Shown here: piece by piece, positions 51,396-59,611 of the stretch
Numbering within the stretch: the stretch's first letter is position 1
Layout: every line of letters begins with the position of its first letter
Source of the DNA: Paracoccus sp. MA
Lineage (GTDB): Bacteria; Pseudomonadota; Alphaproteobacteria; Rhodobacterales; Rhodobacteraceae
Direction: 5' to 3'
Length of the DNA: 64,000 nucleotides
Assembly: GCF_020990385.1 (NCBI RefSeq)
Contig: NZ_CP087598.1
Span: 1,594,001 to 1,658,000 of the forward strand
Made by a program: the position numbers and the translations under genes
The notes under the pieces: generated by a model
Seen by the model: the letters and a program-made list of their open reading frames with translations, nothing else
The model's database searches: none
Told to the model about the DNA's origin: nothing

Positions 51396-53026
51396 CAGGC
51401 CTCGGCGGCGGGGAAGCCCTTGGCCAGGATGCGCCCGGCCATAGGCGCGGGAATGGTGCCCGGGGTGCGGCCGCGCTCGCCGTCCAGGCGGGTGCGGACG
51501 AAGGCGCCCGCCAGATCCGGCTCGCCATGCAGCAACAGCACGGCGGCGGTCAGCAGCAGGGCGCTGCGCTCGACGAACCAGCGCGCCTCGGCCTCGGGCA
51601 CGCCGCCCGCCCAGCGGTCGCGATGCGCCGCCAGCGCCGCGTCATAGGCCCGGTCCAGCCCGGCGGCCTGGTCCAGCCGCGCCGCCAGCGCCTCGGCGGC
51701 CAGCGGCTCGCGCGCCAGCGTGCGCAAGGCGTCCAGGCAGATGACATTGCCCGAACCCTCCCAGATGCCGTTCAGCGGCGCCTCGCGATAAAGCAGCGGC
51801 AGCGGCGTGTCCTCGACATAGCCCATGCCGCCCAGCACCTCCATCGCCTCGGCCACGACCTGCGGGCACAGCTTGTTCGACAGGTATTTCGCCAGCGCCA
51901 CGCCGATGCGGGCAAAGGCGCGATCCTCGTCGCCCCGCCCGTCGAAGCTGGCGGCGACATGCAGGCCCAGGGCCAGGCTGCCCTGCCAGTCCAGCACCAG
52001 ATCGGCCAGCACCGAGCGCATCAGCGGCTGGTCGATCAGCCGCCGCTGGAAGGTGCTGCGATGGGCGGTCCAGTGATGCGCCTCGCGCAGCGCCGCCCGC
52101 ATCAGCCCGGCCGGCGCCATGGCGGTGTCGAGCCGGGTGTGATGGACCATCTCGACGATGGTGCGGATGCCGTCGCCCTCCTCGCCGATCTGCCAGGCCA
52201 GGGCGCGCTGGTATTCGATCTCGGCCGAGCCGTTCGAGCGGTTGCCCAGCTTGTCCTTGAGCCGCTGGATGCGGATGGCGTTGCGCCCCTCCTCCAGCCA
52301 GCGCGGCACCAGAAAGCAGGTCAGCCCGCGCCCGGTCTGCGCCAGCGTCAGGAATCCGTCCGACATCGGCGCCGAGCAGAACCATTTATGCCCGGTCAGC
52401 CGCCAGGCGCCGCCGTCCGGCTCGGCCCGGGTGGTATTGGCGCGCACGTCGGAACCGCCCTGCTTTTCCGTCATCGCCATGCCCAGCAGCGCGCCCTGCT
52501 TGTCGCCCAGCGGCCGCACGGCGGGATCGTAGCGCCGCGACAGAAGCGCGGCGCGCCAGTCGCCGGGCAGATCCTGCGCCGCCGAAACCACCGGCACGGC
52601 GGCATAGGTCATGGTCAGCGGGCAGCAATGGCCCGGCTCGACCTGGCTGGCCAGATAGACCATCGCGGCATGGGTCAGGTGCCCGGCCGTCCCGCCCTCC
52701 CAGGCCACCGAATGGTAGCCGGCGGCGACGGAATCGCGCATGAAGCGGTGCCAGGCGGGATGGAAGCGCAGCTCGTCGAGCCGCCTGCCGCCGCTGTCGA
52801 ACAGGACAAGCTCGGGCGGGTGGCGGTTCGCATCGCGCCCCGCCTCGCGCATCTCGGCCCGGCCCAGCAGCGCGCCGTAATGCGCCGGCCATTCGGTCTG
52901 CGCGCCGCCGGCCTCGATCATGGCGCGCAGCAGCGGATCGTCGCGCCACAGGTCGCGGTCGCCGGGATCCTTCGGCTGGTTCAGGACCTCATGCGTCCCC
53001 AGATCGGCAACGGGGTCGAGATGCAT
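51395..53026 (-). CDS. AidB-like acyl-CoA dehydrogenase family flavoprotein
   Basis: 543 residues, close to the 541 of E. coli AidB rather than the 380-400 of ordinary acyl-CoA dehydrogenases. FAD-binding fold with M-T-E-K-Q-G-G-S-D-V-R near residue 190, W-F-C-S-A and the R-L-K-D-K-L-G-N-R-S-N-G segment that is AidB-specific; the C-terminal extra domain is present. E. coli AidB belongs to the adaptive response to alkylation and binds DNA. Start at ATG 53026 is supported by AAGGAGG 9 bases upstream; an ATG at 53050 is possible. AlkB is in the same window but 35 kb away. Confidence 0.9.
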   Translation of the reverse strand: MHLDPVADLGTHEVLNQPKDPGDRDLWRDDPLLRAMIEAGGAQTEWPAHYGALLGRAEMREAGRDANRHPPELVLFDSGGRRLDELRFHPAWHRFMRDSVAAGYHSVAWEGGTAGHLTHAAMVYLASQVEPGHCCPLTMTYAAVPVVSAAQDLPGDWRAALLSRRYDPAVRPLGDKQGALLGMAMTEKQGGSDVRANTTRAEPDGGAWRLTGHKWFCSAPMSDGFLTLAQTGRGLTCFLVPRWLEEGRNAIRIQRLKDKLGNRSNGSAEIEYQRALAWQIGEEGDGIRTIVEMVHHTRLDTAMAPAGLMRAALREAHHWTAHRSTFQRRLIDQPLMRSVLADLVLDWQGSLALGLHVAASFDGRGDEDRAFARIGVALAKYLSNKLCPQVVAEAMEVLGGMGYVEDTPLPLLYREAPLNGIWEGSGNVICLDALRTLAREPLAAEALAARLDQAAGLDRAYDAALAAHRDRWAGGVPEAEARWFVERSALLLTAAVLLLHGEPDLAGAFVRTRLDGERGRTPGTIPAPMAGRILAKGFPAAEA

Positions 53027-53225
53027 CGCCAGAGCCTCCTTTTTGCGCATCTGTCCGATCCTAGCCCGGAACCGCCGCGCATCGCGAGTCAGCAGAGTCC
53101 GGCGCCCGGCATGCCGGAGGACATTCGCCACCTCATCGTCGGCGGGGCGCGCGCAATGTCCTGCGCCTGGCCAGAGAGCAGGCATGAGCCGCCCGCCTGC
53201 CCCCGCGCCGGATCAGCAAGGCAGG

Positions 53226-55085
53226 TCAGGCCCGGGCCGTCCGGTCCCGGCCTTCGGCGCCCGGGGCGCCCTGCCCGCCGCCGACAAGCGCGGCCATTTC
53301 CTGCTCGTCCAGGGTTTCCTTTTCCAGCAGGCGGCGGGCGGTGCGTTCCAGCAGATCGCGGCGCTCCTCCAGCAGGGCGACGGTCCGCCGGAAGGTCTCG
53401 TCCACGATGCGGCGCACTTCCTCGTCCACGGCGGCGGCGGTCTCGTCGGAATAGGCGCGCTCCTGCGGGCCATACCAGGGCTGGTCGGTCGCAAGGAAGG
53501 ACCGCTGGTCCCGCTCCAGCGCGACATGGCCCAGCCGGTCCGACATGCCATAGCGGGTGACGATGGCGCGGGCGATGTCGGTGACCTTGACCAGATCGTC
53601 GGCGGCCCCCGTGGACAGATGGCCGAAGACGACATGCTCGGCCGCGCGGCCGCCCAGAAGCACCGCCATCTTGTCGTGCAATTCCTCGCGCGTCATCAGG
53701 AAGCGGTCCTCGGTCGGGCGCTGGATCGTGTAACCAAGCGCACCGATGCCGCGCGGGATGATCGAGACCTTGTGAACCGGATCGACCCCCGGCAGCGCCA
53801 TGGCGACCAGCGCATGGCCCATCTCGTGATAGGCGACGATCTCGCGCTCGCGCGGGTTCAGCAGCCGGTTGCGCTTTTCCAGGCCGGCGACGATGCGCTC
53901 CACGGCGTTGTTGAAATCCTCCATGGTGACGGCATCGGCATTGCGCCGCGTGGCCAGCAGCGTCGCCTCGTTGACCAGGTTGGCCAGATCGGCACCGGTA
54001 AAGCCGGGGGTCAGGGCGGCGATCTTCTCGGGCTCGACATCGGGGCCGAGCCTCGCCTTCTTCAGATGCACGTTCAGGATCTGCACCCGGCCCTGCTTGT
54101 CGGGCCGGTCCACCAGCACCTGCCGGTCGAAGCGGCCGGCGCGCAGCAGCGCCGGATCAAGGATCTCGGGGCGGTTCGTGGCCGCCAGCAGCACGAGGCC
54201 GGTCGAGGGGTCGAAGCCGTCCAGCTCGACCAGAAGCTGGTTCAGCGTCTGTTCCTTCTCGTCATGGCCGCCGGACATGGGGCCGATGCCGCGGGCGCGG
54301 CCAAGCGCGTCCAGCTCGTCGATGAAGATGATGGCCGGGGCCTTGGCGCGGGCCTGCTCGAACAGGTCGCGCACCCGCGCGGCGCCGACGCCCACGAACA
54401 TCTCGACGAATTCCGAACCCGAGATGGAAAAGAACGGCACCCCCGCCTCGCCCGCGACGGCGCGGGCCAGCAGGGTCTTGCCGGTGCCGGGCGGGCCGAC
54501 CAGCAGGATGCCCTTGGGCATCCGCCCGCCCAGACGGCCGTAACCCTGCGGGTCGCGCAGGAAATCGACGATCTCCTTCAGCTCGTCCTTGGCCTCGTCC
54601 ACGCCGGCCACATCCTCGAAGGTGACGCCGGTGTCGGACTGGACATAGACCCTGGCCTTGGACTTGCCGATCTGCATCAGCCCGCCGCCCATGCCCGCGC
54701 CCATGCGCCGGATCACGAAGATCCAGATGCCGAGGATCAACAGGACCGGCACCACCCAGGACAGCAGATCGCGCAGGAAGGTGCTTTCGATCTGGCCGGT
54801 GACGGTGACGCCGTGTTCCTGAAGCTGGCGGGCCAGGTCGGGCTCGACCCGGGTGGTGACGAACATCGGGCGGCCGTCCACCGGCTCGATGAAGCGGCCC
54901 TGGATGAAGCGGTCCGAAACCGCGACCTCGGAGATCCGGCCTTCGCGCAGATAGGCCTCGAACTGGCTGTAGGGGATCTGCGCGACCTGGTTGGCGGCGG
55001 TGAAGACATACTGGAATGCCGCCAGGACGAGGAAGGCGGCCACCCAATACCAGATGTTGAATTGCGTCCTGGGGTTCATGTCCAT
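53226..55085 (-). CDS. ftsH: FtsH-type ATP-dependent zinc metalloprotease (accessory copy)
   Basis: 619 residues. Two transmembrane helices (about 10-30 and 105-128) flank a periplasmic domain; then an AAA ATPase with G-P-P-G-T-G-K-T near residue 200, F-I-D-E-L-D-A, and the second region of homology; then a peptidase domain with zinc motif H-E-M-G-H (canonical H-E-A-G-H). The Met variant and the surrounding genes point to the accessory FtsH found in heat-resistance loci, not the housekeeping one. Start: ATG 55085 has AGGAG 7 bases upstream; ATG 55103, overlapping the protease stop as ATGA, is the alternative. Confidence 0.92.
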   Translation of the reverse strand: MDMNPRTQFNIWYWVAAFLVLAAFQYVFTAANQVAQIPYSQFEAYLREGRISEVAVSDRFIQGRFIEPVDGRPMFVTTRVEPDLARQLQEHGVTVTGQIESTFLRDLLSWVVPVLLILGIWIFVIRRMGAGMGGGLMQIGKSKARVYVQSDTGVTFEDVAGVDEAKDELKEIVDFLRDPQGYGRLGGRMPKGILLVGPPGTGKTLLARAVAGEAGVPFFSISGSEFVEMFVGVGAARVRDLFEQARAKAPAIIFIDELDALGRARGIGPMSGGHDEKEQTLNQLLVELDGFDPSTGLVLLAATNRPEILDPALLRAGRFDRQVLVDRPDKQGRVQILNVHLKKARLGPDVEPEKIAALTPGFTGADLANLVNEATLLATRRNADAVTMEDFNNAVERIVAGLEKRNRLLNPREREIVAYHEMGHALVAMALPGVDPVHKVSIIPRGIGALGYTIQRPTEDRFLMTREELHDKMAVLLGGRAAEHVVFGHLSTGAADDLVKVTDIARAIVTRYGMSDRLGHVALERDQRSFLATDQPWYGPQERAYSDETAAAVDEEVRRIVDETFRRTVALLEERRDLLERTARRLLEKETLDEQEMAALVGGGQGAPGAEGRDRTARA

Positions 55086-55099
55086 GCCGCCGCTCCTGT

Positions 55100-56476
55100 T
55101 CATCTCGCGACCATGAAAAGACGGTTGCCGTCGCGGATCAGTTCCAGCGCCACGATGGCACGGCGGCCGGCAAGCATGCCACGCAAATCCGCGACCGAGG
55201 AAACCGGCGTCCGGTTGACGGCGACGATCATGTCGCCACGGCGCAGGCCGATCCAGGCCGCAAGGCTGTCCGGCTCGACGCTGTCGACCATGATCCCGGC
55301 ACCCCCCGCCCGGCGCGCCTCCTCCGCCGAGGCGTTGCGCAGCCGGGCGCCATCCAGCGGCGTGCCGGCGAAATCACCGGAGGAGGTCGCATCGGCGGTG
55401 ATGGTCAGGTCGACCTCCCGCGCATCCCCGTCGCGCCTGACCGTCAGGCGGATGGTGCTGCCGACGGGCGTCAGGCCCAGCCGGTTGCGCAGATGCGTGG
55501 CGCCCTGCACCGGGGCGCCGTCGACAGCGGTCACCACGTCCCCCGCCTTCAGCCCCGCCTTCTCGGCGGGCGAGCCGGGCTCGACATTCGCGATCACCGC
55601 GCCGTGGATGCCGCCCAGCTCCAGCGCCTCGGCCAGGTCGGGCGTCAGATCGTGCATGCCGATGCCCAGCCTGCCGCGCCGCACCTCGCCGTGCTCGATC
55701 AGCTGCCGCATCACGGCGACGGCCATGTTGCTGGGCACCGCGAAGCCGATGCCGATATTGCCCCCCGCCGGGGTCAGGATGGCGGTGTTGATGCCGACCA
55801 GCCGGCCGTCCAGCGTCACCAGCGCGCCGCCCGAATTGCCCGGATTGATCGAGGCGTCGGTCTGGATGAAATCCTCATAGCCCTCGCGGCTGATGCCGCT
55901 GCGCCCCAGCGCGCTGACGATGCCCGAGGTCACCGTCTGGCCCAGGCCGAAGGGGTTGCCGATGGCGGCGACGAAGTCGCCGACCTGAAGGCGGTCGGAA
56001 TCGCCGATCTCCAGCGCGACCAGATCCTCGGCCTCGATCCGCAGCAGGGCGATTTCCGTGGCCTGGTCGGCGCCGACGAGCTCGGCCCGGAACTGGCGCC
56101 CGTCCTTCAGGGTGACGCTGATCGCGCTGGCCTCGGCGACGACGTGATGGTTGGTCAGCACATAGCCGTTTTCGGCATCGACGATCACGCCGGAGCCGGC
56201 GCTCATCTGCCGCCGCATCGGCGGGTCGCGAAGATCGAAGAAGCGGCGGAAATAGGGATCGTTGTAAAGCGGGTTCGATACTGCCGGGGTTTCCGAAACC
56301 ACCGCGATATTGACCACCGCCGGGGTCACGCGCGACAGCATCGGGGCGATGGTGGGAATACCGCCCCCAGCCTCGGGCATGGGCTGCCCGACAGCCGCTT
56401 GGGGCGGCGCGACCAGCGCCAGGATCGTGCACAGCGTGATGACGGCCGCGCGCAGTCGGGGGATTTTCATCGACAT
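55100..56476 (-). CDS. Periplasmic Do/HtrA-type serine protease with Asp-to-Glu change in the triad
   Basis: 458 residues. Signal peptide about 1-30; trypsin-like domain with T-N-H-H-V, N-P-G-N-S-G-G-A; two PDZ domains in the C-terminal half. The triad Asp, normally in (T/S)-D-(I/L)-A-L, is Glu here (A-T-E-I-A-L-L-R). The overall plan is DegP/DegQ. It lies between the SPW gene and ftsH, with a 4-base ATGA overlap to a possible ftsH start. GGAG precedes the ATG. Periplasmic misfolded-protein turnover or a binding-only chaperone are both possible. Confidence 0.9.
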   Translation of the reverse strand: MSMKIPRLRAAVITLCTILALVAPPQAAVGQPMPEAGGGIPTIAPMLSRVTPAVVNIAVVSETPAVSNPLYNDPYFRRFFDLRDPPMRRQMSAGSGVIVDAENGYVLTNHHVVAEASAISVTLKDGRQFRAELVGADQATEIALLRIEAEDLVALEIGDSDRLQVGDFVAAIGNPFGLGQTVTSGIVSALGRSGISREGYEDFIQTDASINPGNSGGALVTLDGRLVGINTAILTPAGGNIGIGFAVPSNMAVAVMRQLIEHGEVRRGRLGIGMHDLTPDLAEALELGGIHGAVIANVEPGSPAEKAGLKAGDVVTAVDGAPVQGATHLRNRLGLTPVGSTIRLTVRRDGDAREVDLTITADATSSGDFAGTPLDGARLRNASAEEARRAGGAGIMVDSVEPDSLAAWIGLRRGDMIVAVNRTPVSSVADLRGMLAGRRAIVALELIRDGNRLFMVAR

Positions 56477-56574
56477 CGGCAATCTCCGTTTGATCGGTGG
56501 TGATTTCCTTTCTCGCCCGAGACCAGACGGAGAACAAGAAAACGGCCCGGCGGGTTGCCGGGCCGTTCGGGAGG

Positions 56575-56940
56575 TCACGCTGTCGAATAGGGCCGGTCGT
56601 CGCCCGACCACAGGCTGACGCCCGCCAGGATCGCGACGACCAGACCGGCGATCACATGCACCCACATCGCCGCCGCGAGGGTCGCGAAGCCCAGAACCCA
56701 GGGCGCGATCACCGCCCAGAGGCCAAGGGCGACATTGGCCCATTCCTCAAGCCTGTGGAACGCGAAGAGCGCGGCCAGCGCGATCAGCGTCATCGCGGCC
56801 CCGACGAGCCAGGCGTTCCACGCCGCGGCGGTCTCGGCCGCGAAGCCGAGATACCAGGGCGACAGCAGAAGACCGAGACTGGCAACGACATTGGCGATGT
56901 CGAATGCCGTCCGGCGATCGAGAGACAGGGATTTCAGCAT
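56575..56940 (-). CDS. SPW-repeat integral membrane protein
   Basis: 121 residues with four hydrophobic helices and two copies of the SPW motif: L-S-P-W-Y-L-G-F near residue 23 and I-A-P-W-V-L-G-F near 84. Function unknown; such proteins recur in stress operons next to Hsp20 and FtsH. On the minus strand between the second Hsp20 gene and the Do-type protease gene. Confidence 0.88.
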   Translation of the reverse strand: MLKSLSLDRRTAFDIANVVASLGLLLSPWYLGFAAETAAAWNAWLVGAAMTLIALAALFAFHRLEEWANVALGLWAVIAPWVLGFATLAAAMWVHVIAGLVVAILAGVSLWSGDDRPYSTA

Positions 56941-57042
56941 CGTTCACTCCTCCTTGTCGGTTGCTTGGTGATCCCGTCAATGGACCTTCCCCTGCGGGGG
57001 AAGGCTGGATGCGGCGGCGGCGGTTGTCGCCGCCGCGATGGC

Positions 57043-57546
57043 TCAGCCCTTGATGGCGATGCGCTTGACCTGCGACTGCGCCTTTTCCGTCTTGGGCAGG
57101 GTCACGGTCAGCACGCCGTTCCTGAAATGCGCATCGACCTCGTCCTCGCGGATCTCGGCGCCCAGCGGGATACGGCGCTCGAAACGGCCGTAAAAGCGTT
57201 CCGAGAATTGCCGGTCCTTATCCTCGACCTCCGAGCGTTTCTCGCCCTTCAGCGTCAGCACGCCGTCATCCAGCAGGACTTCGATGTCCTTCTCGTCAAG
57301 GCCCGGCACCTCGGCCGTCACCCTGATCTCCTTCTCGTTGTCGGAGATCTCGACGCTCGGCCAGCCGCCGCCAAAGGCAGGGACCGTGCCGACCGCGGGC
57401 AGGCTGAAGCCGCGGAAGACGTCGTCGAACAGCCGGTTCACCTCGCGATGCAGCGACAGGAAGGGATCGCGGTCGCCGTCGCGGAAGGCGGTGGGAAGCT
57501 GGTTGCCGCCATTGCGGTTCCAGGGGATCAGATCACGGACATTCAT
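57043..57546 (-). CDS. Hsp20/alpha-crystallin small heat-shock protein (second copy)
   Basis: 167 residues. Alpha-crystallin domain about 50-145 with P-S-V-E-I-S-D-N-E, A-E-V-P-G-L-D-E-K-D-I and the late F-x-N-G-V-L-T-V-T-L-P-K, and a short C-terminal R-I-A-I-K-G. It prevents aggregation of unfolding proteins without ATP. GGAGGAAAATC precedes the ATG. Only about 84 bases separate it from the first Hsp20 gene; that gap has two hairpins (GCCGGGC...GCCCGGC and GGCAAC-CT-GTTGCC). Confidence 0.93.
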   Translation of the reverse strand: MNVRDLIPWNRNGGNQLPTAFRDGDRDPFLSLHREVNRLFDDVFRGFSLPAVGTVPAFGGGWPSVEISDNEKEIRVTAEVPGLDEKDIEVLLDDGVLTLKGEKRSEVEDKDRQFSERFYGRFERRIPLGAEIREDEVDAHFRNGVLTVTLPKTEKAQSQVKRIAIKG

Positions 57547-57629
57547 GATTTTCCTCCGTCATGGCAACAGGTTGCCGGAAACGCCGGGCGCTGCCCGGCG
57601 GCCGGCGGGGATCGTGCGGTGACAGGGCC

Positions 57630-58106
57630 TCAGGCGGCCTGCTTGCCGGTCTCGACCTGCTGCGGCTGGGATTTGGGCAGGGCCTTGGCCGGGGCGATCT
57701 CGATCCGGCGCGGCTTCATCTCTTCGGGGATCTCGCGCCGCAGGTCGATCGTCAGCAGCCCGTTCAGCAGTTCGGCGCCGGTCACCCTGACATGATCGGC
57801 GAGTTGGAAGCGCCGGCGGAAGCTGCGCTCGGCAATGCCGCGATGCAGATACTCGCCCTTGTCCTCGCCAGCCTTGCGGCCGGTTACCGTCAGAACGGTC
57901 CGTTCCTGCGTGATGGCCAGCTCGTCGGGCGAGAAGCCCGCCACCGCCATGGTGATGCGATAGTCGTCCTCGCCGGTCTTGGCGATGTCATAGGGCGGCC
58001 AGTTGTCGACCGTCCCGACCCGGCTTGCCGCTTCCAGCGCGTTCAGCATCCGGTCGAAACCGATGCTCGACCGGTAGAGAGGGGAAAAGTCGAAAGTGGT
58101 TCTCAT
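57630..58106 (-). CDS. Hsp20/alpha-crystallin small heat-shock protein (first copy, IbpA-like)
   Basis: 158 residues, class A (IbpA-like): F-D-R-M-L near residue 18, N-W-P-P-Y-D-I-A-K-T-G near 35, the crystallin domain about 35-130 with G-I-A-E-R-S-F-R-R-R-F-Q-L and L-L-N-G-L-L-T-I-D-L, then an Ala/Gln/Pro tail. Different class from the next Hsp20, so the operon encodes two distinct holdases. GGAGGA lies 6 bases before the ATG at 58106 within a short hairpin that may act as a thermosensor. Confidence 0.93.
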   Translation of the reverse strand: MRTTFDFSPLYRSSIGFDRMLNALEAASRVGTVDNWPPYDIAKTGEDDYRITMAVAGFSPDELAITQERTVLTVTGRKAGEDKGEYLHRGIAERSFRRRFQLADHVRVTGAELLNGLLTIDLRREIPEEMKPRRIEIAPAKALPKSQPQQVETGKQAA

Positions 58107-58112
58107 AGCCAC

Positions 58113-58135
58113 ATCCTCCGTTGAGCAACATGGAT
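58113..58135 (-). promoter_or_regulatory. Possible RNA thermometer at the first hsp20 start
   Basis: In the mRNA, AUCC pairs with GGAU, enclosing a GUU-GCUC-AAC mini-stem; the GGAGGA Shine-Dalgarno is partly in the closing stem. The UUGCU just before the SD is the sequence that pairs with AGGA in ROSE-type thermometers of alphaproteobacterial small heat-shock genes. The stem is short. Confidence 0.4.
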
Positions 58136-58211
58136 ACAAGTCTTTCGCCGTGCGGTGCCGTTGCATCCGCCCCGGCATGCCGGCCCCGTTCGAGGCTTCC
58201 GGCGATCCACG

Positions 58212-58243
58212 ATTTAGGGCGCGGAAATGGCGGTTCAAGGGGG
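58212..58243 (-). promoter_or_regulatory. Sigma-32 (RpoH) type heat-shock promoter
   Basis: Minus strand: CCCCCTTGAA (58243-58234) as -35, a 14-base spacer and CCCTAAAT (58219-58212) as -10. This matches the RpoH pattern (CCCTTGAA, 13-15 bases, CCCCATNT) very closely. It reads toward the hsp20-hsp20-SPW-protease-ftsH genes with a leader near 100 bases. Confidence 0.75.
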
Positions 58244-58528
58244 CGAAAACACCGCGAATGCGGCCTCTTTCGTGCGCCCGGAAAGCCCCTGTCTGGCTGG
58301 CTGATGCAGGCTTGGAGAACCGCCACGCGACTCGGATATCAGGCCGGTTCCGGCAGCCGCCGGTGAGCCGCTGATCGCCTGGAACAGGCGACGGTCGAGG
58401 AGCTGGCATGGGGCTGGCGCCATGCCGACAAGGCCATGATCGGCGCGGGGCATCCCCTGTCAGCCGCGTCGCCGAACGAAGGGTGGCCATCCTTAAGGCA
58501 GGGCCAGACCCCGGGGAACAAGTCGGGT

Positions 58529-58993
58529 TCAGTGCCTGAACCTCGGCGAGAGCAGCAGGATCCTCGGCTCCTCCGCCTCGCCGTCCCTGGACGGCAAAGG
58601 CCGCTCCTCGACATGCGGGCTGCTGGCCTGCAGCACATCCAGCATGTCGGGAAAGCCATGGGCCACATCCGGCATCCCGGCGATCTCATAGGCGCTTTGG
58701 CCCAGCCCCGCGTAATGGACGATGGTGCCGCCCCGCCGCGTCAGCCGCGCCGCGAAGAAGGCGCAAGAGATCAGGCATTCGTCCCCGATCTGGCGCGACT
58801 CGCCCTTTCCCGCCTGCCTCTGCGCCGCATCCATCAGCCGCACCGTCAGCCGGTCGGGCGCAATGGGACGGTGCATGTAGCGCGCCAGCGTCGAGGCAAG
58901 ATGAAACTCGAGCTCGGACGACAGGGCGACCTGGCTTTCGCGCATCCCCTCGATCACCAGATCGCGGGCGGCAGAGAGATATGTGTCCGTCAT
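58529..58993 (-). CDS. Conserved hypothetical protein
   Basis: 154 residues, soluble. Helical N-terminal half (E-L-E-F-H-L-A-S-T-L-A-R-Y-M), a D-E-C-L-I-S-C block near residue 72 and an acidic/Pro-rich tail. I do not recognise the family. It ends about 280 bases upstream of the sigma-32-like promoter and reads in the same direction as the heat-shock genes, but belongs to a separate transcript unless there is read-through. Confidence 0.6.
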   Translation of the reverse strand: MTDTYLSAARDLVIEGMRESQVALSSELEFHLASTLARYMHRPIAPDRLTVRLMDAAQRQAGKGESRQIGDECLISCAFFAARLTRRGGTIVHYAGLGQSAYEIAGMPDVAHGFPDMLDVLQASSPHVEERPLPSRDGEAEEPRILLLSPRFRH

Positions 58994-59535
58994 GAAACCC
59001 TCGGCATCAGTCTGAACGAAACCCTTTCATAAGGAAAGTTTGGCCCAGCCCCGTCTCAGGTCAAGCCCCTGCACCGATCCGACCTCGCTGAAATCACACG
59101 ATATTGCGCGCAATCCTCATGATATCGGCAGCAGGCGGCGTCGACGGTGCTTGTGGCTGACAAGGACCGCGAGTGGCCGGAAAAAGCTGTCACACCCAAC
59201 CGGGAGCATGGCGAGATGATCAAGTTCGGCGCGGCCGACGCGGCCAAGAGCTGTCCACGCGCCGGAAGACGCCGCTTCGGTCGTCGGCCTATCGAGCTCG
59301 GGGCCATCGATTGCAGACGCCCGACATGATTTCGGGACAGTCAGGAAAGCTTTCCGTTGAGCAACCTGTTAGTGACGCCATGGCCGTCCCCCGCCTCGAT
59401 GACCCTCAACGGGGCCTGGCCCCGGAAATAAAACGCGTTGTCGCAGACGGATGGGGAACAGAAAGTTCCTACTTCCGAGATCAAGTTCCAAAAAGGAGGA
59501 AAATAACGCGAGTTATCAGCGCCAAAACAAGGCGA
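58994..59535. other. Gene-free gap before the integrated element
   Basis: 540 bases with no convincing gene. It holds a perfect 12-bp palindrome GGAAAGCTTTCC at 59344-59355. It is the chromosomal flank just outside the attachment site, and the base composition falls toward the right. Confidence 0.6.
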
Positions 59536-59582
59536 TGGTGACCCCGGCAGGATTTGAACCTGCAACCTGCCCCTTAGGAGGG
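59536..59582 (-). other. tRNA-Arg(CCT) 3' fragment, left attachment site (attL)
   Basis: On the minus strand: the anticodon loop CTCCTAA, GGGGC, variable bases, the T arm GCAGG-TTCAAAT-CCTGC, CGGGGTC-A and CCA. The 5' acceptor (expected GACCCCG), D arm and 5' anticodon stem are missing; the bases before CTCCTAA do not pair. This is the partial tRNA copy left when an element integrates into a tRNA 3' end. Confidence 0.85.
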
Positions 59583-59611
59583 ATAGTCGCATATCCGAAT
59601 TCTCCTTTTAT

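Larger units (their letters stand above)
58107..58528. other. Gene-free heat-shock control region
   Basis: 420 bases between the hsp20 start and the unknown gene at 58529. It contains the sigma-32-like promoter at 58212-58243, a leader of about 100 bases and the possible thermometer. The part from about 58.25 to 58.53 kb shows nothing further that I can name. Confidence 0.55.

Noticed and set aside
59056..59541. Short frames on both strands before the tRNA fragment
   Set aside because: No ribosome-binding site, no recognisable motif, composition unlike coding sequence of either flank.
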